A stretch of DNA of 64,000 nucleotides from Qipengyuania marisflavi. GTDB taxonomy: Bacteria > Pseudomonadota > Alphaproteobacteria > Sphingomonadales > Sphingomonadaceae. Under the pieces are notes generated by a model. That model saw only the letters and a list, made by a program, of their open reading frames with translations. It was not told where the DNA came from and did not search any database. The stretch covers positions 372,001 to 436,000 of the forward strand of contig NZ_VCAO01000003.1 in the NCBI RefSeq assembly GCF_005884405.1, read 5' to 3'. Position 1 is the stretch's first letter; every line of letters starts with the position of its first letter. Shown here piece by piece: positions 34,802-44,624 of the stretch. The position numbers and the translations under genes are program-made.

Positions 34802-35566
34802 TCAGGTCATCTCCGCCAGCCGGGCGGCCTGCGCGCGCGGAACGGCGACCAGCGCCTGCGCCACTGCGCTGCCATTGCCCGCCAGCAGCGAATGCGGCGT
34901 TTCATCGGCGACAATGCTGCCGGCATCCATCACCAGCACCCGGTCGGCCAGCAGCAGCGCTTCGGCCATGTCATGCGTGACCATCACTGTGGTCAGGCCA
35001 AATTCGTCATGCAGCCGCCGCACCGCAGTGCCCAGCGCATCGCGCGTGATCGGATCCAGCGCGCCAAAGGGTTCGTCCATCAACAGCAGATGCGGATCGC
35101 CCGCCAGCGCGCGTGCCACGCCCACCCGCTGGCGCTGCCCGCCCGACAATTCATCGGGCATCCGCAGCGCCATCGCTGGGTCAAGCTCGACCAGTTCGAG
35201 CAGTTCGGCAATGCGCTCCGCCACCAGTCGCTCCCCAGCCAGCCGGGGACCGATCGCGATGTTTTCCGCCACGCTCATATGCGGGAACAGGCCGATCGAC
35301 TGGAACACATAACCGATCCGCCGCCGCAAGGCGGGCAGCGGGACGCCGCTGACATCATCGCCTTCAAACAGAGTCGCGCCGCTGCTGGGCACGGCCAGCC
35401 GGTTGACGGTTTTCAGCAGTGTGGATTTGCCCGAGCCCGACGCGCCCACCAGCGCCACGAAACTGCGCGGCGCGATTTCCAGCGACACGCCCGCTACCGC
35501 GTCAACCGCGCCATAACTTTTGTACAAATCGCGAAATTCAAGAGCCGGCGGCGGGGCTGAGGTCAC
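34802..35566 (-). CDS. Glycine betaine/choline-type ABC importer, ATP-binding protein
   Basis: A 254-residue ATPase: Walker A GASGSGKS, Q-loop VFQSIGLFPHMSV, signature LSGGQRQRVGVARAL, Walker B LLLMDEPFGALD and the H-loop MVTHDMAEA. It lacks the C-terminal CBS domains found in some OpuCA/ProV proteins, so ionic-strength sensing through them is unlikely. The start is GTG at 35566, overlapping the stop of the upstream lipoprotein gene (GTGA), which puts all three genes in one operon. Confidence 0.92.
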   Translation of the reverse strand: MTSAPPPALEFRDLYKSYGAVDAVAGVSLEIAPRSFVALVGASGSGKSTLLKTVNRLAVPSSGATLFEGDDVSGVPLPALRRRIGYVFQSIGLFPHMSVAENIAIGPRLAGERLVAERIAELLELVELDPAMALRMPDELSGGQRQRVGVARALAGDPHLLLMDEPFGALDPITRDALGTAVRRLHDEFGLTTVMVTHDMAEALLLADRVLVMDAGSIVADETPHSLLAGNGSAVAQALVAVPRAQAARLAEMT

Positions 35567-36003
35567 GTTTCGCCGTCATCCTCTGGGGCGATATAGTCGA
35601 CTTGCTCCAGCGCAATCCTGCGGCCTCTTGGCCCGGTGGCATACATGGTGTCGCCGTCCATCCGGCCCGGTTTCCAGCAAGTGGTCGCAGCGCCTTCGTC
35701 CTCTGGCGTGAAACACAGCCGTTTCTTGCCGCTGGTGTCATAGGTCCAATTGCCTTGCTGCCACGGATCGCCATTGCGCAGATCGCGGTAACTGCCGTCC
35801 TCGTCGATATAGGTGGTATAACGTGCGCCATCTTCGGCCGCCGACCGCCACGCGGTCTGGGCGTAGATTTCGGGGAGTGGCTGATCGGGTGTCGGCACAG
35901 CCTCAACCGCAGCATCGGTGTCCTCCGCCACTGGCGCATCATCGACGGGCGGCGCGCACCCGGCGAGCAGCAGTGCCGCTGTCATTCCGATCGCTATCCG
36001 CAT
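35563..36003 (-). CDS. Small lipoprotein of unknown function
   Basis: A 146-residue protein with a lipobox (LLLAGC, Cys about residue 17), then an acidic, Ala/Pro/Asp-rich linker and a compact domain with YTTYIDEDGSYRDLRNGD, NWTYDTSGKKRLCFTPED and TTCWKPGR, whose two Cys may form a disulphide. It belongs to a poorly known alphaproteobacterial group of exported small proteins. The first gene of the operon with the betaine-type importer, so a link with osmotic or envelope stress is possible but unproven. Confidence 0.75.
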   Translation of the reverse strand: MRIAIGMTAALLLAGCAPPVDDAPVAEDTDAAVEAVPTPDQPLPEIYAQTAWRSAAEDGARYTTYIDEDGSYRDLRNGDPWQQGNWTYDTSGKKRLCFTPEDEGAATTCWKPGRMDGDTMYATGPRGRRIALEQVDYIAPEDDGET

Positions 36004-36097
36004 GGTCTCGTCCCGCTTTATTGTCCTGCAATTCGGCCACCATAGGCGGGGCAGCCGTGTCTTGCGACCCCCAAGCCTCGCGAATTGTCCCGGCCGT

Positions 36098-37624
36098 TCA
36101 GCCGGCGATGCGGTCCATCGGAAATTCGAGGAGCACATCCAGCCCGTCATCGGAAAACTCGCGGGTGAAGCGTCCGCCCAATTGCCCTTCGATGGCCAGC
36201 CGCAGCAGGCGCGAACCAAAGCCTTCGTCGGCCTTGATGACAGGGACGATGGTGACATCGGAAGATTCGCGCCAGGCGACGCTGATCCCGTCATCGCCAT
36301 CTTTGGGCAGCGTAATTTCCACCGTCACGCGGCCGTCGTGCGACGACAGCGCGCCATATTTCGCTGAATTGGTCGCCAGCTCGTGAAAGATCAGGGCCAG
36401 CGGCGTGGCAGTGCGCGGGCTGATCGCGACATCTCCGCCGGTAATGTCGAAGCGTTTGCCATTGTTGTCATAGGGCGCCAGCAAATCGCGTAGCAGGCCC
36501 TGCAGCTTGTCGGTCTTGCGGCCATCGAAGGGGCGCACATAATCATGCGCAATGCCCAGCGCGCGGATGGCCGTGCTCAGCTCGCCAACGAAATCCTTGA
36601 CCTCCGGCTTGCCGCGTGACCGCACGGCAATCAGGCCGGACACCACTGCAAAAATGTTCTTGATCCGGTGCGACAGCTCGTTCGCCAGCAGATCGCGCGA
36701 TTCGGACAGGCGGTACGCCTTGTCGATATCGATTACTGTGCCGAACCAGCGATTGCCGCCCGACCCTTCTTCCAGCACGGGGATCGCGCGCGACAGTACC
36801 CAACGGTGCGAACCGTCGGCGTGCAGCATGCGGATTTCATCCTCATGCGCCTCGCCATTGCGCATGGATCCGGTCCACCGCGTCAACGACGCCTCACGGT
36901 CATCGGGATGGATATGGTCGGCCCATTCCTTGACCGATTGCGGGACCGGCGCGCCGGTAATCTCGCTCCACCGCGCGTTGACGTAATCAAGATTGCCATC
37001 CGCATCAGCGGACCAGGCGATGCCGGGAACGCTGTCGATCATGGTCTTCAGCCGGTTTTCGCGGCGCTTGATCGCGTTGGTCGCGGCGCGCCCCTGGCGT
37101 CCCTGCGACAGCCGCCGCATCACCGCCTCGGCCAGCACCGCGAGCGTTTCGCGTTGCAATGGCGTCAGCCCCATCGGCCGCGGCACCATATCGATCACGC
37201 ACAGCGCGCCCAGCGGTGCACCTTCGTCCGAGATCAGCGGCTGCCCGGCATAAAACCGCAGAAACGGATCGCCAGTGACCAGTTCGTTGTCAGCAAAGCG
37301 CGGATCGACTGTGGCATCATTGATGACCATCGGCTCGTCACCCAGCATCGCGTGCGCGCAAAAGCTGGTCGGGCGCGGGGTCTCTCGCTCATCGACACCG
37401 AATTTGGCGAGGAAATGCTGCCGGTTCGCTTCGACCATGGTGACCATCGCCACCGGCGCATCGCAAATTCTGGCGATCAGTTCGACGATACGCTGCAGTT
37501 CAGGATCATCGATCAACGCATCGGTGCCGTACGCGGCCAGCACCGTCAGGCGCTTGTCCTCAGCACAGAATGCCTGTGCCGGAGCTACGCCCTGCGGCCA
37601 CAATTCACGCGATTTCGGATACAC
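36098..37624 (-). CDS. HWE-family sensor histidine kinase (GAF-PAS-HWE)
   Basis: A 508-residue soluble kinase. An N-terminal GAF domain (ELQRIVELIARICDAPVA, FCAHAML, GALCVIDM) is followed by a PAS domain (DSVPGIAWSADADGN, GTVIDID) and an HWE catalytic core: phosphoacceptor His in NELSHRIKNIFAVVSGL, FHELATNSAKYGALS, the defining Trp-x-Glu in SVAWRES, and GFGSRLLRLAIEGQLGG. No transmembrane helix. HWE kinases commonly feed PhyR-type general stress responses in alphaproteobacteria; no partner regulator lies here. The start is a GTG at 37624, with GGGGGC upstream; no ATG precedes the GAF domain. Confidence 0.9.
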   Translation of the reverse strand: MYPKSRELWPQGVAPAQAFCAEDKRLTVLAAYGTDALIDDPELQRIVELIARICDAPVAMVTMVEANRQHFLAKFGVDERETPRPTSFCAHAMLGDEPMVINDATVDPRFADNELVTGDPFLRFYAGQPLISDEGAPLGALCVIDMVPRPMGLTPLQRETLAVLAEAVMRRLSQGRQGRAATNAIKRRENRLKTMIDSVPGIAWSADADGNLDYVNARWSEITGAPVPQSVKEWADHIHPDDREASLTRWTGSMRNGEAHEDEIRMLHADGSHRWVLSRAIPVLEEGSGGNRWFGTVIDIDKAYRLSESRDLLANELSHRIKNIFAVVSGLIAVRSRGKPEVKDFVGELSTAIRALGIAHDYVRPFDGRKTDKLQGLLRDLLAPYDNNGKRFDITGGDVAISPRTATPLALIFHELATNSAKYGALSSHDGRVTVEITLPKDGDDGISVAWRESSDVTIVPVIKADEGFGSRLLRLAIEGQLGGRFTREFSDDGLDVLLEFPMDRIAG

Positions 37625-37770
37625 TTGATGCCCCCAACCAGGACGGATGTCCTCCCATATAATAACCGAATTACATTGTCATCCATGAACCACGGCTTAC
37701 GATTTGCCCGCGCGGGCCGGCTCGGCTATCCGCCCGGTCGCACCATCATCGCGAGCCATGAGGAGAGAGC

Positions 37771-38937
37771 ATGCGCGCGACCCCTGATTTCGATTTCCAG
37801 CTTGGCGAAAACGCCAAGATGATCCGTGAGACTGTCGGCCGTTTTGCGGACGAGCAGATTGCACCGCTGGCCGAAAAGGCCGACCGCGAGGACTGGTTCC
37901 CGCAGGAGCTGTGGCCCAAGATGGGAGAGCTCGGCCTGCACGGCCTGACCGTGGACGAGGACGATGGCGGGCTGGGCATGGGCTATCTGGAGCATGTCAT
38001 CGCGGTGGAGGAAGTCAGCCGGGCCAGCGCCAGTGTCGGGCTGAGTTATGGCGCGCATTCGAACCTGTGCGTCAACCAGATCCGCCGCTGGGGCAATGAT
38101 GACCAGAAGGCCAAATATCTGCCCAAGCTGATCTCTGGCGAACATGTCGGCAGCCTGGCCATGAGCGAGGCGGGCGCCGGTTCGGACGTGGTTTCAATGA
38201 AGCTTAAGGCGGATGCCGCGGAGGGCGGATATGTCCTCAACGGCACCAAGTTCTGGATCACCAACGCCACCCATGCCGATACTCTGGTAGTATATGCCAA
38301 GACCGACAATAGCGCCGGATCGCGCGGTATTACCGCCTTCCTGATCGAAAAGGACATGCCGGGTTTCTCCATCGGTCAGAAGATTGACAAGATGGGGATG
38401 CGCGGCAGCCCGACGGCAGAGCTGGTGTTCGACGATTGCCACGTGCCGGAAGAAAATGTGATGGGCGCGCTGCATGGCGGCGTGGGCGTGTTGATGAGCG
38501 GGCTGGATTACGAGCGCGTGGTGCTGGCCGGATTGCAGCTGGGCATCATGCAGGCGTGCCTCGACACGGTGATTCCTTACCTTCGCGAACGCAAGCAGTT
38601 CGGCAAACCCATTGGCAGCTTCCAGCTGATGCAGGCCAAGGTGGCGGACATGTATGTCGCGCTGCAATCTGCGCGCGCCTATGCCTATGCGGTGGCGAAA
38701 AGCTGCGATGCCGGACACACTACACGGTTCGACGCAGCAGGGTGCATCTTGCTGGCGAGCGAGAATGCCTTCCGCGTGGCGGGCGAAAGCGTGCAGGCGC
38801 TGGGCGGGGCAGGCTATACAAAGGATTGGCCGGTCGAACGCTATCTGCGCGATGCCAAGCTGCTCGATATTGGCGCTGGGACGAACGAGATCAGGCGGAT
38901 GCTGATCGGGCGCGAATTGATCGGGGCGGCGGGGTGA
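37771..38937 (+). CDS. ivd: Isovaleryl-CoA dehydrogenase
   Basis: A 388-residue FAD-dependent acyl-CoA dehydrogenase converting isovaleryl-CoA to 3-methylcrotonyl-CoA in leucine breakdown. The catalytic Glu is at the isovaleryl-specific position in [14 protein letters not shown]. Other motifs: [60 protein letters not shown] and [25 protein letters not shown] ribosome-binding site precedes the ATG. The pathway partner mccB follows, separated by a foreign-looking methyltransferase gene. Confidence 0.95.
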   Translation: MRATPDFDFQLGENAKMIRETVGRFADEQIAPLAEKADREDWFPQELWPKMGELGLHGLTVDEDDGGLGMGYLEHVIAVEEVSRASASVGLSYGAHSNLCVNQIRRWGNDDQKAKYLPKLISGEHVGSLAMSEAGAGSDVVSMKLKADAAEGGYVLNGTKFWITNATHADTLVVYAKTDNSAGSRGITAFLIEKDMPGFSIGQKIDKMGMRGSPTAELVFDDCHVPEENVMGALHGGVGVLMSGLDYERVVLAGLQLGIMQACLDTVIPYLRERKQFGKPIGSFQLMQAKVADMYVALQSARAYAYAVAKSCDAGHTTRFDAAGCILLASENAFRVAGESVQALGGAGYTKDWPVERYLRDAKLLDIGAGTNEIRRMLIGRELIGAAG

Positions 38938-38941
38938 GGAT

Positions 38942-39610
38942 ATGCCAGTTGCAGTAGGCGAAGAACTGAAGAAGTCGAAACCGGCGATGCGTGCACGCGC
39001 GAACGCGATAAAGCCATTTGTCTGCAAGAACTTGATAGCGGTGATCGAAGACCCTGCGGACATGAAGAATATCGGCACCGTCATTCGCAACGTAAACGCG
39101 CTGGGCGTCGAAAAGGTCTATGTCGTAGATCCACGGAAGGCGTTGCCCGATGACTGGCAAGACATGCGTGAAAAGAAGTCGATTTTCAAAACATCCGTAT
39201 CAGCGGTCAAATGGAGTTTCGTGAAGCGGTTTGACAGCACCGAAGAGTGCTTGGACCACTTGGAAAAGAACAATTTTCATTCGGTTGTGACATCGCCTCA
39301 TGTAAAAGGGCAGGTCAATGCCGTACTTCACGAAGGCGACTATACCGAACATGCTAAACTGGCGGTTTGGTTCGGAAACGAGAAACGGGGAATCAGCGAT
39401 CTCGCCGTAAAGCGAAGCGAAATTTGCATTTCCATTCCGATGTTTGGGATGATTGAAAGCCTCAATCTCGGCACATCATCGGGCATCGTTTTGTATGAGA
39501 TTACAAAACAGCGCCGCGCATACCAGAGCAAGTATCGTAAACGCGGTCAGAGGGGAGAGCGCGCGACCGCGCTGCCATTGGTAATGCCACCAGAGGATAA
39601 TCAGGTATGA
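38942..39610 (+). CDS. TrmH/SpoU-family RNA 2'-O-methyltransferase, probably acquired
   Basis: A 222-residue SPOUT methyltransferase. The three motifs are all present: [25 protein letters not shown] and [26 protein letters not shown], predicting 2'-O-ribose methylation of tRNA or rRNA with SAM. It resembles the tRNA Gm18 enzyme TrmH, but the exact target cannot be told. The gene begins four bases after the ivd stop and overlaps mccB by ATGA, so it is transcribed within the leucine-degradation operon. Its base composition (about half A+T, with many AAA/GAA codons) differs strongly from the flanking genes, which points to recent transfer. Confidence 0.88.
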   Translation: MPVAVGEELKKSKPAMRARANAIKPFVCKNLIAVIEDPADMKNIGTVIRNVNALGVEKVYVVDPRKALPDDWQDMREKKSIFKTSVSAVKWSFVKRFDSTEECLDHLEKNNFHSVVTSPHVKGQVNAVLHEGDYTEHAKLAVWFGNEKRGISDLAVKRSEICISIPMFGMIESLNLGTSSGIVLYEITKQRRAYQSKYRKRGQRGERATALPLVMPPEDNQV

Positions 39611-41211
39611 CCGCACCAACTCTAACCTCAAAAATCGACCGTGAAGCCCCGGAAACCAAGGCGCGGTTTGCGCACAATAAGGGGCTGGCCGACGAGTTGC
39701 GCGCCAAGGTGGCCGAGGCGGCGCTGGGCGGGAGCGAGAAGCACCGCGAGCGGCATGTGTCGCGCGGCAAGCTGTTACCGCGCGAGCGGGTGGAGCGGTT
39801 GCTCGACCCCGGCTCGCCTTTCCTCGAAATCGGGCAGCTGGCCGCCAATGAAATGTATGGCGGCGATGTCAACGGCGCCTCGATGATTGCGGGCATTGGC
39901 CGGGTGTCGGGGCGGCAGGTGATGATCGCCTGCAACGATCCCACCGTGAAGGGCGGCAGTTATTACCCGCTGACCGTCAAGAAGCACCTTCGCGCGCAGG
40001 AAATCGCGCAGGCCAACCGCCTGCCCTGCGTCTATCTGGTCGATAGCGGCGGCGCGAATTTGCCGTTTCAGGCCGAGGTTTTCCCCGATCGCGACCATTT
40101 CGGGCGGATCTTTTTTAATCAGGCGAATATGTCGGCGCAGGGCATTCCGCAGATCGCCTGTGTCATGGGCAGCTGCACTGCGGGCGGGGCCTATGTCCCG
40201 GCGATGTCGGACGAGAGCGTGATTGTGCGCAATCAGGGCACGATTTTCCTTGCCGGGCCGCCGCTGGTGAAGGCCGCGACGGGTGAGGAAATCACTGCCG
40301 AGGATCTGGGCGGCGGCGATCTTCATGCGAAGAAATCGGGCGTGGTCGATCACCTCGCCGAAAATGACGAGCATGCGCTGACTATCGTCCGCGATATCGT
40401 CAGCCATCTGGGCGCCAATGGCGGTGCGGAAAATATCGACCTGCGCGATCCGCGCCCGCCCAAATTCGACGCTGATGATCTCTACGCCATCATCCCCGAC
40501 GATGTCCGCGCGCCCTATGACGTGCATGAAGTGATCGCGCGGCTGGTCGATGGCAGCGAGTTTCACGAGTTTAAACAGCATTACGGTAGCACGCTGGTGT
40601 GCGGCTTCGCGCATATCTGGGGGATGCCGGTGGCGATCCTGGCCAACAATGGCGTGCTGTTTTCCGAAAGCGCGCAAAAGGGCGCGCATTTTATCGAACT
40701 GGCGTGCCAGCGGCGCATCCCGCTGCTGTTCCTGCAGAACATCTCCGGTTTCATGGTTGGCGGCAAATACGAAGCGGAAGGCATCGCCAAGCACGGCGCC
40801 AAGCTGGTCACTGCGGTTGCCACTGCGACAGTTCCCAAGATTACCGTAGTCATCGGCGGCAGCTTTGGCGCAGGCAATTACGGCATGTGCGGGCGCGCCT
40901 ATGACCCGCGTTTCCTGTTCACCTGGCCCAATGCCCGCATCAGCGTGATGGGCGGCGAACAGGCCGCATCGGTGCTGGCTACCGTGCACCGCGATGCGGA
41001 CAGCTGGACCCCCGCGCAGGTCGAGGAATTCAAGGCCCCGATCCGCCAGACCTATGAGGACGAAGGCAACCCTTATTACGCCACCGCCCGCCTGTGGGAT
41101 GATGGCGTGATCGACCCGGCCCAAACCCGCGACGTGCTGGGCCTGGCCTTCGCCGCAACGCTGGAGGCACCCATCCCGGAACGTCCCGCGTTTGGCGTGT
41201 TCAGGATGTAG
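39607..41211 (+). CDS. mccB: Methylcrotonyl-CoA carboxylase beta subunit (carboxyltransferase)
   Basis: A 534-residue carboxyltransferase that transfers CO2 from carboxybiotin to 3-methylcrotonyl-CoA, the step after isovaleryl-CoA dehydrogenase. Motifs: [64 protein letters not shown], and the [19 protein letters not shown] stretch characteristic of MccB/PccB-type subunits. The biotin-carrying alpha subunit (mccA) is not in this window. Start overlaps the methyltransferase stop (ATGA). Confidence 0.95.
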   Translation: MTAPTLTSKIDREAPETKARFAHNKGLADELRAKVAEAALGGSEKHRERHVSRGKLLPRERVERLLDPGSPFLEIGQLAANEMYGGDVNGASMIAGIGRVSGRQVMIACNDPTVKGGSYYPLTVKKHLRAQEIAQANRLPCVYLVDSGGANLPFQAEVFPDRDHFGRIFFNQANMSAQGIPQIACVMGSCTAGGAYVPAMSDESVIVRNQGTIFLAGPPLVKAATGEEITAEDLGGGDLHAKKSGVVDHLAENDEHALTIVRDIVSHLGANGGAENIDLRDPRPPKFDADDLYAIIPDDVRAPYDVHEVIARLVDGSEFHEFKQHYGSTLVCGFAHIWGMPVAILANNGVLFSESAQKGAHFIELACQRRIPLLFLQNISGFMVGGKYEAEGIAKHGAKLVTAVATATVPKITVVIGGSFGAGNYGMCGRAYDPRFLFTWPNARISVMGGEQAASVLATVHRDADSWTPAQVEEFKAPIRQTYEDEGNPYYATARLWDDGVIDPAQTRDVLGLAFAATLEAPIPERPAFGVFRM

Positions 41212-41258
41212 CTCGCATTCGCCGGATGTTTCGCTATGAGCGAAAACAGGGAGAGAGA

Positions 41259-41885
41259 ATGCCGAACGATCCGAACCGCCAGCCGTCACTGCTGTCGCGC
41301 CTGTTTAAGCGGCTGCTGATCGCGTTGTATCGCTGGAAGGGGTGGACGATTGAGGGCACCCGACCGGCGGTGCGCAAATTCGTGATTCTGGGCGCCCCGC
41401 ACACGTCCAATTGGGACTTCATCTTCTTTCTTGGCGCGACGCATGAATTGGGGATCAAGCCCAGTTTCATGGGCAAGCACACGCTGTTCAAATGGCCGAT
41501 GACCAATTTCATGTATGATATGGGCGGGGTGTCGGTGAACCGGAACAAGCGGGCTAATTATGTCGAGCAGGTCGCTGATGCCTTTACCAAGGCAGACGAT
41601 CTGGCGCTGGTTATCGCGCCTGAGGGGACGCGCGGTTCAAACGGCGAATGGCGCACCGGCTTCTATCACATCGCCATGGCGGCGGGCGTGCCGATCCTGC
41701 CCGCATGGGTCGACAATGATATGATGCGCGGCGGTGTCGGCGAACCGCTGATGCCGACCGGTGATTACCGCGCCGATCTGGCCAAGCTGGCCGCATTCTA
41801 CCGCGAAAAACGCCCCGATTGTGACCGCTTCAATGTCTTGGAGGCATCGCTCGACACAGCCGGAGAGATAAAACGCCGTGATTGA
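41259..41885 (+). CDS. Lysophospholipid acyltransferase family protein
   Basis: A 208-residue acyltransferase of the PlsC-like superfamily. The catalytic HxxxxD motif is in APHTSNWDFIFF and the second motif in APEGTRGSNGEW; MGKHTLFKWPM lies between. It is short and has no transmembrane helix beyond an amphipathic N-terminus, resembling the group annotated as 1-acyl-glycerol-3-phosphate acyltransferase in sphingomonads. Substrate unknown. ATG at 41259 is supported by a GGGAGAGAG site; the frame is open to 41226. Its end overlaps the DUF1295 gene by eight bases. Confidence 0.85.
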   Translation: MPNDPNRQPSLLSRLFKRLLIALYRWKGWTIEGTRPAVRKFVILGAPHTSNWDFIFFLGATHELGIKPSFMGKHTLFKWPMTNFMYDMGGVSVNRNKRANYVEQVADAFTKADDLALVIAPEGTRGSNGEWRTGFYHIAMAAGVPILPAWVDNDMMRGGVGEPLMPTGDYRADLAKLAAFYREKRPDCDRFNVLEASLDTAGEIKRRD

Positions 41886-42681
41886 AGCGCTGATTGGCAA
41901 TGCCGTGATTTTGCTGGGGCTGGTCCTGCTGCTGTGGGTAATTTCGCTGCAGGTGAACGACGTATCCTTTATCGATGCCTTCTGGGGCGGCGGGATGGCG
42001 CTGCTGGCGCTGGTCAGCTGGCTGCGGCTGAAGCAACCCGGCCCCTTGGCGACATTGCTGATGGCAATGACCGTGATCTGGGGGCTGCGGCTGGCGATCC
42101 ATCTGCTGCGCCGCTGGAGGGCCGAGGGTGAGGACAAACGGTACGAGCGGATGCTGCGCAAGGATCGCGCGAAAGGCCGCTTTGGCTGGGCCGCGCTGAC
42201 CAAGGTGTTTCTGGGGCAGGCAGTGCTGCTGTTTATTGTCTCCAGCCCCGCGCAATACGGGATTCTCGAAGCCGGCACGTTCGAGCCGATCAGCGGGCTG
42301 GCGATCACCGGCTTTGCCCTGTGGTGCGTGGGAATTTTCTTCGAATGGGTGGGTGATTGGCAATTGGCCCGGTTCAAGGCCGATCCCGCCAATGCCGGTC
42401 AGGTGATGGACCGCGGGCTATGGCGCTATACCCGCCATCCCAATTATTTCGGCGATGCCTGCGTGTGGTGGGGGATCTGGATTGCTGCCTGCTCTGCCGG
42501 ATGGTGGGTAGCAGCCTTCACGATTATCGGGGCGCTGTTTCTGACCTTTACGCTGATGAAATGGTCGGGCGCCGCGCTGCTGGAAAAGGGCATGGCGAAG
42601 TCTCGCGCCGGATATGCCGACTACCAACAACGTACCTCGGCCTTCTTCCCGCGCCCGCCGCGGGCCGCGCCGCAGGGGTAA
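41878..42681 (+). CDS. DUF1295 integral membrane protein (steroid 5-alpha reductase-like)
   Basis: A 267-residue protein with six or seven transmembrane helices. The C-terminal signature GLWRYTRHPNYFGDACVWWGIW, read in two overlapping parts, is typical of DUF1295 and the related isoprenylcysteine methyltransferase/steroid reductase group, where it binds a cofactor such as NADPH. The substrate is not known; the overlap with the acyltransferase gene hints at a lipid. The GTG start at 41878 overlaps the acyltransferase end. Confidence 0.85.
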   Translation: MIEALIGNAVILLGLVLLLWVISLQVNDVSFIDAFWGGGMALLALVSWLRLKQPGPLATLLMAMTVIWGLRLAIHLLRRWRAEGEDKRYERMLRKDRAKGRFGWAALTKVFLGQAVLLFIVSSPAQYGILEAGTFEPISGLAITGFALWCVGIFFEWVGDWQLARFKADPANAGQVMDRGLWRYTRHPNYFGDACVWWGIWIAACSAGWWVAAFTIIGALFLTFTLMKWSGAALLEKGMAKSRAGYADYQQRTSAFFPRPPRAAPQG

Positions 42682-42762
42682 GTTTCTTCATAAGGACTTT
42701 AATCCTGCGCCGCCAGCGCCTAATTTGACACAACGGGTTAGCGGACAGGTGGAAATCGCGCG

Positions 42763-43389
42763 ATGACACAGGACAACAAGGCGCGTGAACGCGACCGGCT
42801 GGCGGCGCTGGCGATGGAAGTTACCGCGCGCCGCGGGGTCGAGGTGACACCCGAAATCCTCGCGGGCGAGTCCGGGCTGTCACGGGCGCGCATCGATGCG
42901 ATTTTCCCCGAGAGCAGCAATCTGTTTGACGCGGTCGCCGAACGCTGGTTCGCGCCGCACATTGAAATTATGGAAGCGGTGATGGCCAGCGATTTGCCGG
43001 CCAATCGCAAGCTGTACGAATTTTTCGCGCGCCGCTTCGTGCATCAGCGGGCCTATTTCCGCAGCGATCCCGACACTTTTGCGCTGCTGTGCGATCTGGG
43101 TTCGCGCCGGTTTGAGCGGGTGCGATCCTATATCGATCTGGCGGATCATTATCTGTGCGAACTGATCGCGCAGGCGCAGGACGAAGGCTATTTCGCGAAG
43201 CTGGAGATTGACGAGGCGCTGAGCCTGATCAACCAGATGGTGGTCGCCTATACCATGCCCGATATGCTGATGATGCTGGATGACCGGCTGAGCGAGGCAA
43301 AGTTGGGCGCGATTATCGACACCCTGTTTGCCGGGCTTTCGGGCAGCGACGGCGGCGCGCGCGGACGCAGCAGCCTGCACGCCGCATGA
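42763..43389 (+). CDS. TetR-family transcriptional regulator
   Basis: A 208-residue regulator with an N-terminal helix-turn-helix (RRGVEVTPEILAGESGLSRA, then IFPESSNLFDAV) and an all-helical C-terminal domain without recognisable ligand residues. The recognition helix region is less canonical than in TetR itself, so assignment rests on the overall pattern and length. The stop overlaps the glycosyltransferase start (ATGA), suggesting that it controls its own operon or the divergent polysaccharide genes; no clear operator was found. Confidence 0.75.
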   Translation: MTQDNKARERDRLAALAMEVTARRGVEVTPEILAGESGLSRARIDAIFPESSNLFDAVAERWFAPHIEIMEAVMASDLPANRKLYEFFARRFVHQRAYFRSDPDTFALLCDLGSRRFERVRSYIDLADHYLCELIAQAQDEGYFAKLEIDEALSLINQMVVAYTMPDMLMMLDDRLSEAKLGAIIDTLFAGLSGSDGGARGRSSLHAA

Positions 43390-44624
43390 CCGCAGGGCCG
43401 CCGCGCAAAATCCTTTTCATCGGGCTGAATTACGCGCCCGAACCCATCGGCATCGGGCCGTTCAGCGCGGGTCTGGCGGAATCGCTGGTGGCACGCGGGC
43501 ACCGGGTCCACGCGGTGGTCGGACAGCCTTATTACCCCGACTGGAAACTGCATCCGCGCTTCAAGGGGCGCTGGCAGGCGAGCGAGGAAAACGGCGTCAC
43601 CGTGATGCGCTGTCCGCATTACATCCCCGCCAATCCAACCGGCAAGAAACGGCTTGCGCACCATATGAGCTTTGCCAGCAGCGCCTATCCCGCCGCCCGT
43701 GCGGCGCGGCGGGCGCTGGAACCCGATCTGGTGTTTACCGTCGCGCCGTCACTGGTCGCTGCGCCGGTCGCTGCGCGTATGGCGCGGCGCGAGGGCGTGC
43801 CGCTGTGGCTGCATGTCCAGGATTTCGAAGTCGGCGCGGCCTTTGCCACCGGCCTGCTCGACCGCGAGGGCGGAATCGCCGATGCCGCCACCCGGTTTGA
43901 AGACAGGATGCTGCGCGCGGCGGACATGATCTCGACCATCAGCGAACCGATGTGCACGTTGCTGACGCATAAGGGCATCCCGCCCAGCCGGGTGCTGGAA
44001 CTGCGCAATTGGGCCAATCATGCGCAGCAGATCGCAGCGGCTGACGGCGGCGGCCTGCGCAAGGAATGGGGGCTGGAGGGCAAATTCGTCGCGCTCTATT
44101 CGGGGAACATCGCCAACAAACAGGGGCTGGAGGTGGTGATCGAAGCAGCGCGCCGTCTGGCCCATCGCAGCGATATAGCCTTTGTGGTTTCTGGTGAGGG
44201 GCCAAACCGAGTGCGGCTGGAGCAGCAGGCGCAGGGCCTGCCCAATATGCAGTTTCGCGACCTTCAGCCGCCCGAAAACTTCGGCGCGCTGCTGACTTTG
44301 GCGGATGTCCATCTGCTGCCGCAATTGCCCGGTGCGGCCGATCTGGTGCTGCCGTCCAAGCTGGGCAATATGTTCGCGTCGGCCCGCCCGGTCATCGCCA
44401 CAGCTGCGCCGGGGACCGGCATCGCGCGCGAGGTTGAGGGCTGCGGGATAGTGATCCCGCCGCTGGATGATGCGGCAATGGCGCAGGCGATCGAAGCGCT
44501 GGCAGCCGATCCGGCACGCCGCGCGGAAATGGGCGCAAATGGCCAGCGACGCGCCGAGGCGCTGTGGTCCAGGACTGCGATTGTCGACAAATTCGAAACC
44601 GCGATGCAGGCGTTGCTGGGCTAA
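43386..44624 (+). CDS. WcaI-like glycosyltransferase (GT4)
   Basis: A 412-residue GT-B enzyme. The N-terminus (KILFIGLNYAPEPIGIGPF, then VVGQPYYPDWK) is the signature of WcaI-type transferases of exopolysaccharide clusters; the nucleotide-binding half has YSGNIANKQGLEVVIEAA, VVSGEGPNR and LLPQLPGAADLVLPSKLGNMFASARPV. It probably adds a sugar in capsule or exopolysaccharide synthesis. Convergent with, and overlapping by four bases, a second glycosyltransferase. Confidence 0.88.
   Translation: MTAGPPRKILFIGLNYAPEPIGIGPFSAGLAESLVARGHRVHAVVGQPYYPDWKLHPRFKGRWQASEENGVTVMRCPHYIPANPTGKKRLAHHMSFASSAYPAARAARRALEPDLVFTVAPSLVAAPVAARMARREGVPLWLHVQDFEVGAAFATGLLDREGGIADAATRFEDRMLRAADMISTISEPMCTLLTHKGIPPSRVLELRNWANHAQQIAAADGGGLRKEWGLEGKFVALYSGNIANKQGLEVVIEAARRLAHRSDIAFVVSGEGPNRVRLEQQAQGLPNMQFRDLQPPENFGALLTLADVHLLPQLPGAADLVLPSKLGNMFASARPVIATAAPGTGIAREVEGCGIVIPPLDDAAMAQAIEALAADPARRAEMGANGQRRAEALWSRTAIVDKFETAMQALLG

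Noticed and set aside
39775-41289. 504-codon open frame antisense to mccB
   Set aside because: No family pattern; mccB fully explains the region.
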